A stretch of DNA of 64,000 bases from an uncultured Opitutaceae bacterium. GTDB lineage: Bacteria; Verrucomicrobiota; Verrucomicrobiia; Opitutales; Opitutaceae. Positions 17,910-26,966 of the stretch are shown here, one piece after another. The stretch's first letter is position 1. Each line of letters opens with the position of its first letter. The translations under genes were made by a program, and so were the position numbers. The notes under the pieces are model-generated. The model was not told where the DNA came from and made no database searches. It saw only the letters and a program-made list of their open reading frames with translations. The stretch lies in contig CALAOT010000125.1 of NCBI GenBank assembly GCA_937889545.1, forward strand, positions 1-64,000, given 5' to 3'.

Positions 17910-18782
17910 CTATCTTGCCAGCTGCCTGCGAATCTTCCGGAGTTCGCCTTTCCGCGAACGGGTCATCTTGGGATAGCCCATTTTGAGGTCCTGCAGCGCG
18001 TCGATCACGACGCGCGAGATGATGAGGCGCGCGTTGCACTTGTCATCGGCCGGGACCACGTACCACGGCGCGGTCTTCGTGCCGGTGGCGCTCAGGCAGT
18101 CCTCGTAGGCCCTCATGTACTGGCTCCAGTACTTGCGCTCGGCGGCGTCGGCCTGGCTGAACTTCCAGTTCTTGTCCGGCTCATCGATGCGCTCAAGGAG
18201 GCGCTTTCGCTGCTCCTCCTTCGACAGGTGAAGGAAGAACTTGATGACCAGGGTGCCGTTGCGGTGGAGATGCTTCTCCAGATCCACGATGGATCGGTAG
18301 CGTCCCCTCCAGAATGCCTTCGCGCCGGCGACCTCGTCCGGAATCCCCTCGCTTCGCAGGATCTCGGGATGCACGCGGACGACCAGCACCTCCTCGTAGT
18401 AGGAGCGGTTGAAGATGCCGATCCGCCCGCGCGCCGGCAGGCGGTATGTCGTGCGCCAGAGGAAATCATGATCCAGCTCCTCCGCGCTCGGGGGCTTGAA
18501 GCTGTGGACCTCGCAGCCCTGCGGGTTGACGCCGGACAGCACGTGGCTGATCGCGCCGTCCTTCCCGGCGGCGTCCATCGCCTGAAAAATGAGGAGCACC
18601 GAACAGGCCTTGGACGCGTCGAGGAGGCGCTGGAGAGCGCTCAGCTCCCCAACATCCGCGGCGAGAAGCTCCTTGTACTGCTTCTCCGATTTGTAGAGGG
18701 GACCCACGTCGGTTGCCCATTTCCTCAGCCGAATCTTCTTGCGGCCCGTGAAGCGGAAGTCCTTGGAGTTTATTTTCGTCAT
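17910..18782 (-). CDS. Polyphosphate kinase 2 family protein
   Basis: A 290-residue PPK2 that uses polyphosphate to phosphorylate nucleotides. The Walker A-like loop is at 66-77 (FQAMDAAGKDGA), the SGVNPQGCEVHSFKPPS lid region follows, and RIGIFNRSYYEEVLVVRVHP near 140 carries the second aspartate/arginine region of the family. The NPQG and FKPPS elements resemble the polyphosphate:AMP/ADP phosphotransferase group (class III-like), but class assignment needs alignment. It begins 28 bp after the end of the mtaA-like gene on the same strand and may be read through from that operon. Confidence 0.9.
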   Translation of the reverse strand: MTKINSKDFRFTGRKKIRLRKWATDVGPLYKSEKQYKELLAADVGELSALQRLLDASKACSVLLIFQAMDAAGKDGAISHVLSGVNPQGCEVHSFKPPSAEELDHDFLWRTTYRLPARGRIGIFNRSYYEEVLVVRVHPEILRSEGIPDEVAGAKAFWRGRYRSIVDLEKHLHRNGTLVIKFFLHLSKEEQRKRLLERIDEPDKNWKFSQADAAERKYWSQYMRAYEDCLSATGTKTAPWYVVPADDKCNARLIISRVVIDALQDLKMGYPKMTRSRKGELRKIRRQLAR

Positions 18783-18810
18783 AGGTGTACTGTCCGGGCG
18801 GTGGTCGCGC

Positions 18811-19839
18811 TCAGGCGGGCGCGATGGGCCGGCAAAGCGCGCCCAGGTTCGGCGGCGGCGTCGAAGCGGGAATCTCGCAGCCCGCGTTGATCATGAAGGG
18901 GTCGCCGGCTTCGGCATAACAGCCGCGGATGGCGGCGGCGACGCCTTCGGGCGTTCCGCGCATCACGCATGCGACGGGATCGACGTTGCCTGCCAGCACG
19001 ACCTTGGGGCCGAGCGCACGGCGGGCCTCGGCGAGGCTCACCATATGGTCGATGTCGACGATATCGAGGCCCAGCGTCGAGATGCCCGGCAGGAGATGCC
19101 TGATGTTGCCGCAGATGTGAAGCCGGACGTACACATTCATCCCGTGCAGCGCCGCCACGAGGCGATGCTCGTGCGGAAGGATGAGGGATTCGTAGACCTT
19201 TGGCGAAACCTGGCTGGCCACCGCATCGCCGATGCCGATCGTGTCGGCGCCGGCGGCCACCTGCGGCCGGGCGAAGTCGATCGCCGTTTCAACGCAGCGC
19301 GCCATCAGCGCGCTCGCGTAGGCCGGGTCATCGAGAAGATCCACAAAGAAGTTCGACACCCCCCGCAGGTCGGCTGCCTCGGCCGCGGGCCCCTCCACCC
19401 AGCCCATGATCGAGAACCGGTCGCCGGCCTGCGCCTTGTAGGCGCGCACGGCCTCGATGCGGTCGCGCATGCGCGGCGCCTGCAGGGGATCGGGCCGCGG
19501 AAGATTCGCTAGGTCCAGGTCGTCCTCAAGCGGCGGCTTGAGGCAGATGGGCACGCCGTCGCGGGGAAACTCGATCGGCGCGCCGAATCCCGCCGTCTCC
19601 CGGTAGGGGTCGGACATCGTGTTGAGCTGGTCGATCCCGAATTCCTCGGCGCAGCGCAGGTTGGCCTCGGTCAGCACGCGGTAGTCGGAGGCGAAGGCTC
19701 CGTAGCATGAGCCGATGTGCTCGGCGGCGAACTGCATCAGGATCGGCAGGCGGGGCAGCACGTCGGGCCTGACGCCGTGCAGCACGGCCATATAGCGTTC
19801 ACGCGGGGTCATGGGGAAACGAAGAAACGGCGATGGCAT
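18811..19839 (-). CDS. MtaA-like corrinoid:acceptor methyltransferase (URO-D fold)
   Basis: A 342-residue uroporphyrinogen-decarboxylase-fold protein of the MtaA/MtbA/CmuA type. The zinc motif of these methyltransferases, His-x-Cys then a distant Cys, is seen as H241, C243 (LHICGN) and C321 (NAGCEIP), which true URO-D enzymes lack. Such proteins move a methyl group from a methylated corrinoid protein to a thiol (coenzyme M) in methanogens or to tetrahydrofolate in bacteria. It is the last of the genes in the corrinoid operon, 166 bp after mtaB. The acceptor here is probably tetrahydrofolate, by inference. ATG 19812 is an alternative start. Confidence 0.8.
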   Translation of the reverse strand: MPSPFLRFPMTPRERYMAVLHGVRPDVLPRLPILMQFAAEHIGSCYGAFASDYRVLTEANLRCAEEFGIDQLNTMSDPYRETAGFGAPIEFPRDGVPICLKPPLEDDLDLANLPRPDPLQAPRMRDRIEAVRAYKAQAGDRFSIMGWVEGPAAEAADLRGVSNFFVDLLDDPAYASALMARCVETAIDFARPQVAAGADTIGIGDAVASQVSPKVYESLILPHEHRLVAALHGMNVYVRLHICGNIRHLLPGISTLGLDIVDIDHMVSLAEARRALGPKVVLAGNVDPVACVMRGTPEGVAAAIRGCYAEAGDPFMINAGCEIPASTPPPNLGALCRPIAPA

Positions 19840-20005
19840 GGATAGCCCGGCGAGCTTTGCCCCCGGCGGGAGGGATTCTCAACTGCAGCCGCGGCGTCTT
19901 GGCGGCCCCAAGGGGGTCCGGTGGCACGCGCGCAGTGCGGCCGGGTGCACGGGACGGGGTCTCGCGCCACGAGGGTGAAGGCTCGGCATGCATTGGTTCA
20001 TTCCC

Positions 20006-21391
20006 TCAGGCCGCCTGGAGTCCGTACTCCGCGGGGAGGTATTTGGCCGGATCGGCATGCGACATCTGCCGGGAGATGAATTCAGCCTCGTCGGGCGGCA
20101 ATTCATCGAGCTGTGCCGCCATCGAGTCGAGGAACCCGAGCTCGCGCGGGGCGATCTTGAGCGAACCCGCGGCGTGGCCGGTGCGCAGCAGATCGAGGGC
20201 GCAGCGTGCCGCGGCGACGCCCGCCTGGTAATAATCCGGCGCGGCTACGACCGAGCGGGCGATCGCAAGCACGGCTTCCGGTGCCAGCACCCAGGCCTGC
20301 GGATCGAGACCCGCATCGGAGTCGACCAGCCAGCGCCGCAGGGTGAGGGCCGCGGCCTTTCCCTCGGCCAGGGCCCGGTTCATCAAACGGCAGTCGTAGA
20401 TCAGCTGCTCCATGTAGCAGGTCGGGGCCATGCCGGCAAGGAGGCGGACATTCTGCACCGACTCGTTGGACCACGTGTCCGCATAGGCCGCGGCGATATT
20501 GCCAAGCGGGCTGAAGTGCGCGCAGGCGGATGTCTTGCCTTCCATGGCCATCGGGTAACCGGTGATCGCCTTGAGGTATGGATTCTCGTATGCGCAGTCC
20601 TTGCCCGGGCCGACGGCGCCGTGTTCATAGGCGACGAGCGTGCGCACTGTCGTTACGGCGCGCACAACGGCGGCAAAGACCCGTGGGATCACCTTCTGCT
20701 CGGCAAGCACCATCGCTGTGTTGCCGAAGCCGCAGGCGGTGTCGCCCGCGCAGATGGCCCCGTGGCGCCGCGCGATTGCGCCGAGCTGCTTCCACAGAAA
20801 CTCCATGTCGCGCACGCCGAGCACGCACAGCGAGAAAATCACCTGCCCAAGGTCGCAGTTCATCAGCGCCTCGTCGTGCAGCTCTTTGCCGCCCACCGAC
20901 TCGATGCTCAGCAACTCGGCGCCGGCGCGCGCCGAGCCTTCAAACAGCTCCAGCATCCGCTCCCAGTGCTCGCCCGAGCGCATGACAGGCGGGCGGGCGA
21001 ACTCCCGGTTGTCGTTGGGCGTCATTCGCAGCGCCGTTGGAAGTCCGTAGTGGCTGCGCGCCTCCTCCATGCCGGCGAGGAGAATCTGCACAATCTCGAG
21101 GCCGAACGCCGGCGTGGCGGTCATCGGCGGCAATGTCTCGAACTCAATAACGACCCCGGGTGCCTCGAGCTCGGCCGCGCGCCGCAACGCGTCCTTGATG
21201 ATCCCTTGGTAATGGCGGGCGACGGCAGGCATGGTCGCAGCCGTGACCTCCATCGCGGGCAGTGTGAAATTGAGCTCGGGGTAGACCAGCCCCCCTCCCA
21301 GGCGAAGCCCCTGGCGGGTCAAGAGCGGCTTCGGCGCGGTGCCGAAAAGCAGGTCGTCCGCGTTGGTGATCGCAAGGTTCTGGTACTTCAT
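20006..21391 (-). CDS. MtaB-like methanol:corrinoid methyltransferase
   Basis: A 461-residue protein that aligns with archaeal and acetogen MtaB from its first residues (MKYQNLAITNADDLLFGT) to the C-terminal PAEYG. The three zinc ligands of MtaB are all present: E164 in LLSIESVGGKE, C220 in AGDTACG and C266 in GPGKDCAYEN. The segments EGKTSACAH and WSNESVQN are also shared. MtaB activates methanol (C-O bond) and transfers the methyl group to the cobalt of MtaC. The ATG at 21391 is chosen by homology over 21433. It follows mtaC closely. Methanol is the expected substrate, but a related methoxy compound cannot be excluded. Confidence 0.9.
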   Translation of the reverse strand: MKYQNLAITNADDLLFGTAPKPLLTRQGLRLGGGLVYPELNFTLPAMEVTAATMPAVARHYQGIIKDALRRAAELEAPGVVIEFETLPPMTATPAFGLEIVQILLAGMEEARSHYGLPTALRMTPNDNREFARPPVMRSGEHWERMLELFEGSARAGAELLSIESVGGKELHDEALMNCDLGQVIFSLCVLGVRDMEFLWKQLGAIARRHGAICAGDTACGFGNTAMVLAEQKVIPRVFAAVVRAVTTVRTLVAYEHGAVGPGKDCAYENPYLKAITGYPMAMEGKTSACAHFSPLGNIAAAYADTWSNESVQNVRLLAGMAPTCYMEQLIYDCRLMNRALAEGKAAALTLRRWLVDSDAGLDPQAWVLAPEAVLAIARSVVAAPDYYQAGVAAARCALDLLRTGHAAGSLKIAPRELGFLDSMAAQLDELPPDEAEFISRQMSHADPAKYLPAEYGLQAA

Positions 21392-21442
21392 GGTCGAGAG
21401 GATTGGGGATCTTGCGTTGGCGTCTCCCGCCATGCCACGGGG

Positions 21443-22075
21443 TCAGGCGAATCCCACGATCGCTCGGGCCTTGTCGGCAGCCGAAGCCGCATCGGGGGCA
21501 AATCCGTCTGCACCGATCTCGTCGGCGAACTGCTGGCTGATCGGAGCGCCGCCCACCATGATCTTTACCGGCAGGCATCCCGCGCGGATAGCCCGCACCG
21601 TCTCGACCATGGCCGGAATTGTCGTCGTCAGCAGGGCGGATAGGCCGACCACCTGCGGATGCTGCTCGTTGATCGCGGTAACGAACCTGGCTGCGGGCAC
21701 GTTTGCGCCGAGGTCGACGACGCGGAATCCGGCCGCCTTCCACATGACAACCACCAGGTTCTTGCCGATGTCGTGCAGGTCTCCCTGGACCGTGCCGATC
21801 ACGGCCGTGTACTTGGGCGTGATGCCTGCGGCGAGCAGTCGCGGTTCCAGCAGGTTCATCGCCTCCTTCATCGCGCGGGCCGCGACCAGCATCTCGGGGA
21901 CGAAGATCTCGTTGTTCTTGAACCTCTCGCCCACCGCGGCCATCGCGGGCACCAGGGCCTTGTCGACAAGCACGGCGGGCGTGGTCCCCTCATCGAGGGC
22001 CCGTTGCGTGAGGGCCCTGGCGTCCTTGCTCTTGCCGGCAGCGACGGCTTCGGAAAGCAGTTCGAGCGTGGTCAT
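21443..22075 (-). CDS. MtaC-like corrinoid protein
   Basis: A 210-residue cobalamin-binding methyl carrier. The N-terminal helical cap domain (about 1-85, with ALVPAMAAVGERFKNNEIFVPEML) is followed by the B12-binding Rossmann domain (about 88-210) with the base-off cobalt ligand H101 in GDLHDIGKN, then the GLSALLTTT and GGAPIS elements. It would accept a methyl group from the MtaB-like enzyme encoded directly downstream. The long reading frame continuing upstream in this frame is not used; the ATG at 22075 gives the standard family length. Confidence 0.92.
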   Translation of the reverse strand: MTTLELLSEAVAAGKSKDARALTQRALDEGTTPAVLVDKALVPAMAAVGERFKNNEIFVPEMLVAARAMKEAMNLLEPRLLAAGITPKYTAVIGTVQGDLHDIGKNLVVVMWKAAGFRVVDLGANVPAARFVTAINEQHPQVVGLSALLTTTIPAMVETVRAIRAGCLPVKIMVGGAPISQQFADEIGADGFAPDAASAADKARAIVGFA

Positions 22076-22182
22076 GGTATTGGAGGCGTTGGGTGAAGGG
22101 CTGCAGCCTAGCAGAAGCCGGGGCGGTAGGCTAGGACGGCGGCGCCGTGGTTTGGGAGTCCTGTGGGTGGGGCGGTCATCGG

Positions 22183-23814
22183 TCAGGGCAGGACCAGGTG
22201 GTCGATGTAGGCGTCCTCGAATCCGGGCTGAAGGTTGAGTTCGATCGCCTCCATGGTTCGGCACGCGGTCGACATCTCCTCGAGCAGGCTGCGGTCGTTC
22301 AGGGCGAGGTAGGCTCCCCCGAGCGAAGTGTTGCCGACCACATGGATCTGGCGCGGTGCAAAGCCCGGGAGCAGGCCGCAGCCGATGGCGTGCTCCAGCG
22401 ACAGGAAAAAGCCGAAGCCGCCGGCCAAATAGAGACGCTTCACGTTGCGCGGCTCGGTGCCGAGCAGGTGCAGCAGCGTCTCGGTGCCGGCTGCAATGGC
22501 GGCCTTGGCCTGCAGGAGCCGGGCGACGTCCAGTTCGGAGATCCATATCGGCCCCGAGGCGCCGTGGGCATGCAGCCGCAGCTTGAGCCCGTGTGCGTCG
22601 GCCTGCACGGCGTCGCCGGCGCGTGAGCAGAACGCGCGGTCGAGCCGGCCGTTGGACTGCAGGATTCCCTTGCGCCGTCCCTCCCAGAGAAAGTCCACGT
22701 AGGCCGAGCCGCAGATGCCGAGCGGCCGGTCGCTCGCGCCGATGATGCCGAGCTCCGCCGCAAAGGGTTCGGTCCGCAGGCGCACGCGCTCGATCGCGCC
22801 GTCGACCGCGCGGGTGCCGCACGTGAGGCCGGCGCCCTCGAAGGCGGGCCCCGCGGCGGTGGCGCAGCCGACCAGCCGGTCGCCGACCTTCGCGATGATC
22901 TCGCCGTTGGTGCCCACATCGATGAGCAGCGCCGGTCCGTCGTCATAGAGCAGGCCCGTGGCGACGATGCCGGCGGCAAGGTCGGCCCCCACGTAGGCGG
23001 CGGGCCCTGGCAGCAGGTGCACCTGCGCGGCGCCGTCGCCAAACTTCAGGCCGAGGTCGCCCGGCGAATAGGTCCGGTGGTCCAGGAAAGCCGGCTGGAA
23101 CGGATGGACGCCCATGGGTGTCGGGTCCACGCCCGCCAGCAGGTGCAGCATGGTGGTGTTTCCGGCGACGCTCATTGCGCCCACGGCGCCGGGCGCCACG
23201 CCCGCTCGGCGGCACGCGTCCTGCAGAAGCGGGGTGATCGTCTCGGCCGCCACGGCGCGCTGCAGCTGCCCGAGCGCCCCCGGGTCGGCGCCGCACTGCC
23301 CGATCCGCGTGAGCACGTCTTCCCCGAAGCGGATCTGGGCGTTGAACGCCGAGGCCGCCGCGAGCACCCTGCCGGTCGCGAGGTCGCACAGCAGCAGGGC
23401 CACGGTGGTCGTGCCGACGTCCACGGCCGCGCCGTAGCGAGCACCCGGGACGATGGGATCGCACGCCCAGGGGATGTTGAGGCGGAACTCCGCCACCACC
23501 GAAGGTTCGTGGGACATCAGCGAGCGCGCCGGAAGCGCCAGCTCGACATCCTCCGCGCCCAGGCGCATCTGGCATGACCTGACGCGGGCCGTGGCGCCGG
23601 CGGGGACGCGGGCTCCGTCGGCGATTCGGAGCAGCGAACCCGCACGGAGCTCGGCCTCGCAGCCTCCGCAGAGCCCGCGTTCGCCGCAGCGCGTGTTCAG
23701 CGGGAAGCCCCGGCTGGCCAGCAGCCTGGAGAGCTGTAGCGCCGCCTCGGCGCCCGCGACGGCGAGGTCGTGGCGCCCGTCGGGCGTGTGGACGTGAATG
23801 CGGGTTGCGGTCAC
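22183..23814 (-). CDS. RACo-type reductive activator of corrinoid proteins
   Basis: A 543-residue protein with an N-terminal plant-type [2Fe-2S] domain (cysteines C43, C49, C52 and C81) and a C-terminal ASKHA-fold ATPase domain of the DUF4445/RACo family beginning near 128 (AAVDVGTTTVALLL), with DVGTNGEI near 295, and LAGGFG near 470. RACo proteins use ATP and a low-potential electron to bring inactive Co(II) corrinoid back to Co(I). It lies just upstream of mtaC, its expected client. The electron donor is normally a ferredoxin; here the fusion protein encoded immediately upstream is a candidate donor. Confidence 0.92.
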   Translation of the reverse strand: MTATRIHVHTPDGRHDLAVAGAEAALQLSRLLASRGFPLNTRCGERGLCGGCEAELRAGSLLRIADGARVPAGATARVRSCQMRLGAEDVELALPARSLMSHEPSVVAEFRLNIPWACDPIVPGARYGAAVDVGTTTVALLLCDLATGRVLAAASAFNAQIRFGEDVLTRIGQCGADPGALGQLQRAVAAETITPLLQDACRRAGVAPGAVGAMSVAGNTTMLHLLAGVDPTPMGVHPFQPAFLDHRTYSPGDLGLKFGDGAAQVHLLPGPAAYVGADLAAGIVATGLLYDDGPALLIDVGTNGEIIAKVGDRLVGCATAAGPAFEGAGLTCGTRAVDGAIERVRLRTEPFAAELGIIGASDRPLGICGSAYVDFLWEGRRKGILQSNGRLDRAFCSRAGDAVQADAHGLKLRLHAHGASGPIWISELDVARLLQAKAAIAAGTETLLHLLGTEPRNVKRLYLAGGFGFFLSLEHAIGCGLLPGFAPRQIHVVGNTSLGGAYLALNDRSLLEEMSTACRTMEAIELNLQPGFEDAYIDHLVLP

Positions 23815-23892
23815 GGCTGATCCCGCTTGGAAGCCCCGCCCTCGGCCCGGCGGACGGAGCTTCGCATTCCGGGGGATTCGATTGGGGCCGGC

Positions 23893-26184
23893 TCAGAACT
23901 CATCGTAGGCGAGCTGGCCGGCGGGGACGCCGATCTCGGCGAGCATCTTGTTGCAGGCCCTGACCATCATCGGGGGCCCGCAGAGGTAGTATTCAACGGC
24001 CTGCGGATTCGCGTGGCCGGCCAGGTGGCGCTCTCGGACAACCTCGTGGATGAAGCCGAGGTGGCCGCGCCAATCGTCTTCGGGAACCGGGGAGGAGAGT
24101 GCGAGGTGGAAGCTGAAGTTGCGATGGGTCTTCTCGAGATACTGGAAGTACGACTCGTAGAACAGCTCTTGGCGCGAGCGCGCCCCGTACCAGAAGCTGA
24201 CCCTGCGGGCGGTCCGCTCTGTCTCGAAGAGGTGCGACAGGTGCGCGCGCAGCGGGGCCATGCCGGCGCCGCCTCCGATGTAGACCATTTCCTTCCCTGT
24301 CGGCTTGATGTGGAAGTCGCCGAAGGGCCCGATGGCGGCGACGGCGTCGCCGGCCTTCAGGTTGAACATGTAGGCGGAGCCGGCGCCGGGCGGGCAGTCC
24401 TGTCCCGGGGGCGGGGTCGCGATGCGCACATTGAAACGCAGGACGTGCTCAAACTGGAGGTTGCTTGCGAGGGAATAATTGTTGCGGCGGCCCGATTCCG
24501 GGTTGCGGGCGACGAGGTCGAAGACGTGCTGCGCCCTCCAGACGGCCGCGTAGGGCTCGGGGATGTCGAACTCGCGAAAACGGATGAGGCCGTAGGAGGG
24601 TATTTCGAACTGCAGGTAGTCACCCGGGGCGAAGGCGATCCTCTCGGCCGGGTCGACGAGCTCGAGCACGAGTTCCTTGATGAAGGTGGCGACATTGCGG
24701 TTGCTGACCACCCGGAGGCGATAGGTCCGCTGCGGTCGCGCCCCGGCCCCGCCGGGTCTCGTCACGTTCAGGTAGAGGCGGCCGCCGCGCTCCTCGATGG
24801 GGTAGGTGGCGAGCGCGCGGCAGACGGGCGGGCGCGCCGGAGAGCCGTCGGCGAGATTGAAGCGGCCGTTGTGCTTCGGGCACTCGATGATCTCTCCCTT
24901 GACGAGGCCGTCGGAGAGCGGGGTATTGCCGTGGGTACACATGCCGTCGGTTGCGTAGAGCCTGCCCTCAGCGCCTCGGCAAAGGGCGTAGGCCCTCCTG
25001 TCGTGGTCAAAGCGGATGACATCCTCCGGGCCAAGGTCGGCGGCGGCGCAGACCTGGACCCAGCCCTCGGCATCGGCCGTCGAGCCGCCAATCGTGGTGC
25101 CAGGGTCGGCCCTTCCGGCCGTGGGCGCGGGAATCCGGCGCCGTACGCAGTAGGTGGGGTCCCTGGCCTGCTTGAGAACGGCGGGGACGATCTCGCGCCA
25201 GGCGGCGAGCAGGCTCGGGTAGGCCGGCGGCATGTCGTCCTTCACGACCTCGTGCAGGCGGGGCAGCGCGTGATACGGGACCAGCGGGAACATGTGGTGC
25301 TCGGTGTGGTAGTTCATGTTCCAATACAGGTACCGGTTGACGAAGTTCATGCGCACCGTCCGGCAGTTGAGACGGTGATCGAGGACGTTTTCAGCCAGGC
25401 CGGCGTGCTGCGTGAGCCCATAGATGGCCTGCAGCCATGAGCCGTACAGGTTGGAGAGGCCCACGTAGAGGAGAGGCAGGATGCTGCGCGTGTAGACCGC
25501 CAGGCCGATCACGGAGGCGTATAGGAGGACGTAGAAGCGGGCCTTGCGGTAGATCTTCTGGAATTCGCTCTCGGGAATGAACGTCTTCTCATCGGCGCCC
25601 ATCCGGCCGAGGGAATGCATCAGGATCCTGCTGAAATACTTTGGATACACGGGCACGCCGAAGAAGCCCAGGATCATCCTCTTCAGGTCCGGCGGACGGG
25701 GAACCGCGATCTCGGGGTCGCGGCCGACGATGATGGTGTCGCTGTGGTGGCGGGTGTGGCTCCAGCGCCACACCGTCGACTCCCGCATGACCATGAACGA
25801 GGCGATCTCATAAAGCGCGCTGTTCATCCAGTCGGTCCTGAAGGCCGTGCCGTGCCCGGCCTCGTGCCAGCGCGAGTCGGAGGTGGAGGCGTAAAGGACG
25901 GCGTAGATCCCGAACGGGATGACCGCCCACCATGTCCCCCAAAGGGCGTACCCCGCGTAGCCGGATCCGAGGATCAGGGCAAACCAGACAAGGGTGTCGG
26001 CGATGGCCGGGGCGTCGCGGCGCTCCAGGAGCCTGCGCATGGTTGCGCGCGGGACGGGGCATTGGTACCAGTCGGCCTCGGCGAGGCCCTTCTCGACTGC
26101 GAGCGCGGCGTTCACCCCGACGAGGCTGTAGTCCAGCTTCGCCGCGCGCTTGGGGAGGACGGAGGTTTCGTGGCCGTCGCTCAT
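23893..26184 (-). CDS. Fatty-acid-desaturase/Rieske/NqrF-like reductase fusion
   Basis: A 763-residue protein joining three redox modules. Residues ~60-345 form a membrane diiron desaturase/hydroxylase domain with all three histidine boxes (H107/H111, H143/H146/H147, H293/H296/H297) and H260. Residues ~372-480 are a Rieske domain with C416-x-H418 and C435-x2-H438. Residues ~486-763 resemble the FAD/NADH domain of NqrF, with RIATPPPGQ, GGGAGMAPLRAH, FWYGARS and CGPPMM motifs, but without NqrF's own [2Fe-2S] domain; the FAD motif reads NNYSLAS where NqrF has RAYSMAS. It could carry electrons NADH-FAD-Rieske-diiron in one chain. The ATG overlaps the DUF1638 stop by 4 bp. Substrate unknown. Confidence 0.88.
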   Translation of the reverse strand: MSDGHETSVLPKRAAKLDYSLVGVNAALAVEKGLAEADWYQCPVPRATMRRLLERRDAPAIADTLVWFALILGSGYAGYALWGTWWAVIPFGIYAVLYASTSDSRWHEAGHGTAFRTDWMNSALYEIASFMVMRESTVWRWSHTRHHSDTIIVGRDPEIAVPRPPDLKRMILGFFGVPVYPKYFSRILMHSLGRMGADEKTFIPESEFQKIYRKARFYVLLYASVIGLAVYTRSILPLLYVGLSNLYGSWLQAIYGLTQHAGLAENVLDHRLNCRTVRMNFVNRYLYWNMNYHTEHHMFPLVPYHALPRLHEVVKDDMPPAYPSLLAAWREIVPAVLKQARDPTYCVRRRIPAPTAGRADPGTTIGGSTADAEGWVQVCAAADLGPEDVIRFDHDRRAYALCRGAEGRLYATDGMCTHGNTPLSDGLVKGEIIECPKHNGRFNLADGSPARPPVCRALATYPIEERGGRLYLNVTRPGGAGARPQRTYRLRVVSNRNVATFIKELVLELVDPAERIAFAPGDYLQFEIPSYGLIRFREFDIPEPYAAVWRAQHVFDLVARNPESGRRNNYSLASNLQFEHVLRFNVRIATPPPGQDCPPGAGSAYMFNLKAGDAVAAIGPFGDFHIKPTGKEMVYIGGGAGMAPLRAHLSHLFETERTARRVSFWYGARSRQELFYESYFQYLEKTHRNFSFHLALSSPVPEDDWRGHLGFIHEVVRERHLAGHANPQAVEYYLCGPPMMVRACNKMLAEIGVPAGQLAYDEF

Positions 26185-26966
26185 GGGGCGGGCGGGGGCG
26201 CGGCGGCGCGCGCGGGCACCGCCTTGACAATGCTGGCATCGGCGGCATGAGCGATCCGCTCGCCGGGCCGCACGACCAAGAACCGCTCGCTGTCCCACGG
26301 CCCGCGCAGCAAGTCGCGCAGGAGCGTGGCATCGCCCGCATGGCGCTGAAAGCGCCAGCCGAGCGCCCCCGCGCATCTCTCGGCGTAGCGCCGGTCCTTA
26401 TCGTCGCCGGGCAACCCGAGGTCAGTGTAGCCGGCGGTCGTGTGCTGCGCAAAGGCCTCGCGCTCCAACTCCAGCAGCGCCTCGGCCTCCTCGGCCCCGA
26501 ATTTCGCGGCATACTCCGCCCGCAGCTTCGCTTCCCTCTCGGGGCCCGGCACGCGCTGGGCCCTGTTCCATCCCGGCGAATACCAATAGGTCCCCGGTTC
26601 GTCGCGCATCTGCGCTGCGTAGCGCTCCTTGCTTCCGAGATACAGGGTGATGCAGTCGTGCGCCCTGGGGACGACCAGCGGGCAGCGGCGCGGAGCGAGA
26701 TCCGTGAGCGCCAGGCCGCAGAGGCCGTACCCGAGAACCACCTGCTGCACCGCCGGGTCGTCTTCGGCCCGCCCGATCGCGCCAGCGAGCAGCGAGCGCA
26801 GCCTGGAGGGCTGGTCGTGCAGGCCGATGTCGAAGAATTCCCGCCGCACGATGTGGGTGGCACCCTGGGCGAGCGCCGCAATCTCCGCCTCGAGAACGCG
26901 GCAGGCGATCAGGGCCGAGGCGGGCGGCGGGCCGGCGGGCGGACTCGGCGTCTGGGGGCCGATCAT
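26181..26966 (-). CDS. DUF1638 domain protein
   Basis: A 261-residue protein with the DUF1638 signature: YGLCG near 80-84, PRAHDCITLYLGSKE near 100-115 and GTYWYSPGWN near 125-134. The family's function is unknown, but members are known from gene clusters with corrinoid methyltransferases and RACo-type activators, which matches this operon. Both ends overlap neighbours by 4 bp (ATGA), with the sugar porter upstream and the desaturase fusion downstream, so all three are probably made in fixed ratio. The paired cysteine and histidine residues could bind metal; this is inference. Confidence 0.85.
   Translation of the reverse strand: MIGPQTPSPPAGPPPASALIACRVLEAEIAALAQGATHIVRREFFDIGLHDQPSRLRSLLAGAIGRAEDDPAVQQVVLGYGLCGLALTDLAPRRCPLVVPRAHDCITLYLGSKERYAAQMRDEPGTYWYSPGWNRAQRVPGPEREAKLRAEYAAKFGAEEAEALLELEREAFAQHTTAGYTDLGLPGDDKDRRYAERCAGALGWRFQRHAGDATLLRDLLRGPWDSERFLVVRPGERIAHAADASIVKAVPARAAAPPPAP

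Noticed and set aside
19840-20005. Possible cobalamin riboswitch in the gap between mtaB and mtaA
   Set aside because: No B12-box-like core or stable ordered stems were seen; gap is probably only spacer.
19988-21643. Long plus-strand open frame antisense to mtaB
   Set aside because: No motif and unnatural composition; the MtaB frame matches its family end to end.
22076-22182. AGCCTA/TAGGCT repeat in the gap between RACo and mtaC
   Set aside because: Six-bp arms with poor flanks; no clear terminator or operator form.
22076-22822. Upstream extension of the mtaC frame into the RACo gene
   Set aside because: Extension is antisense-like low-complexity sequence; the ATG at 22075 gives exact family length.
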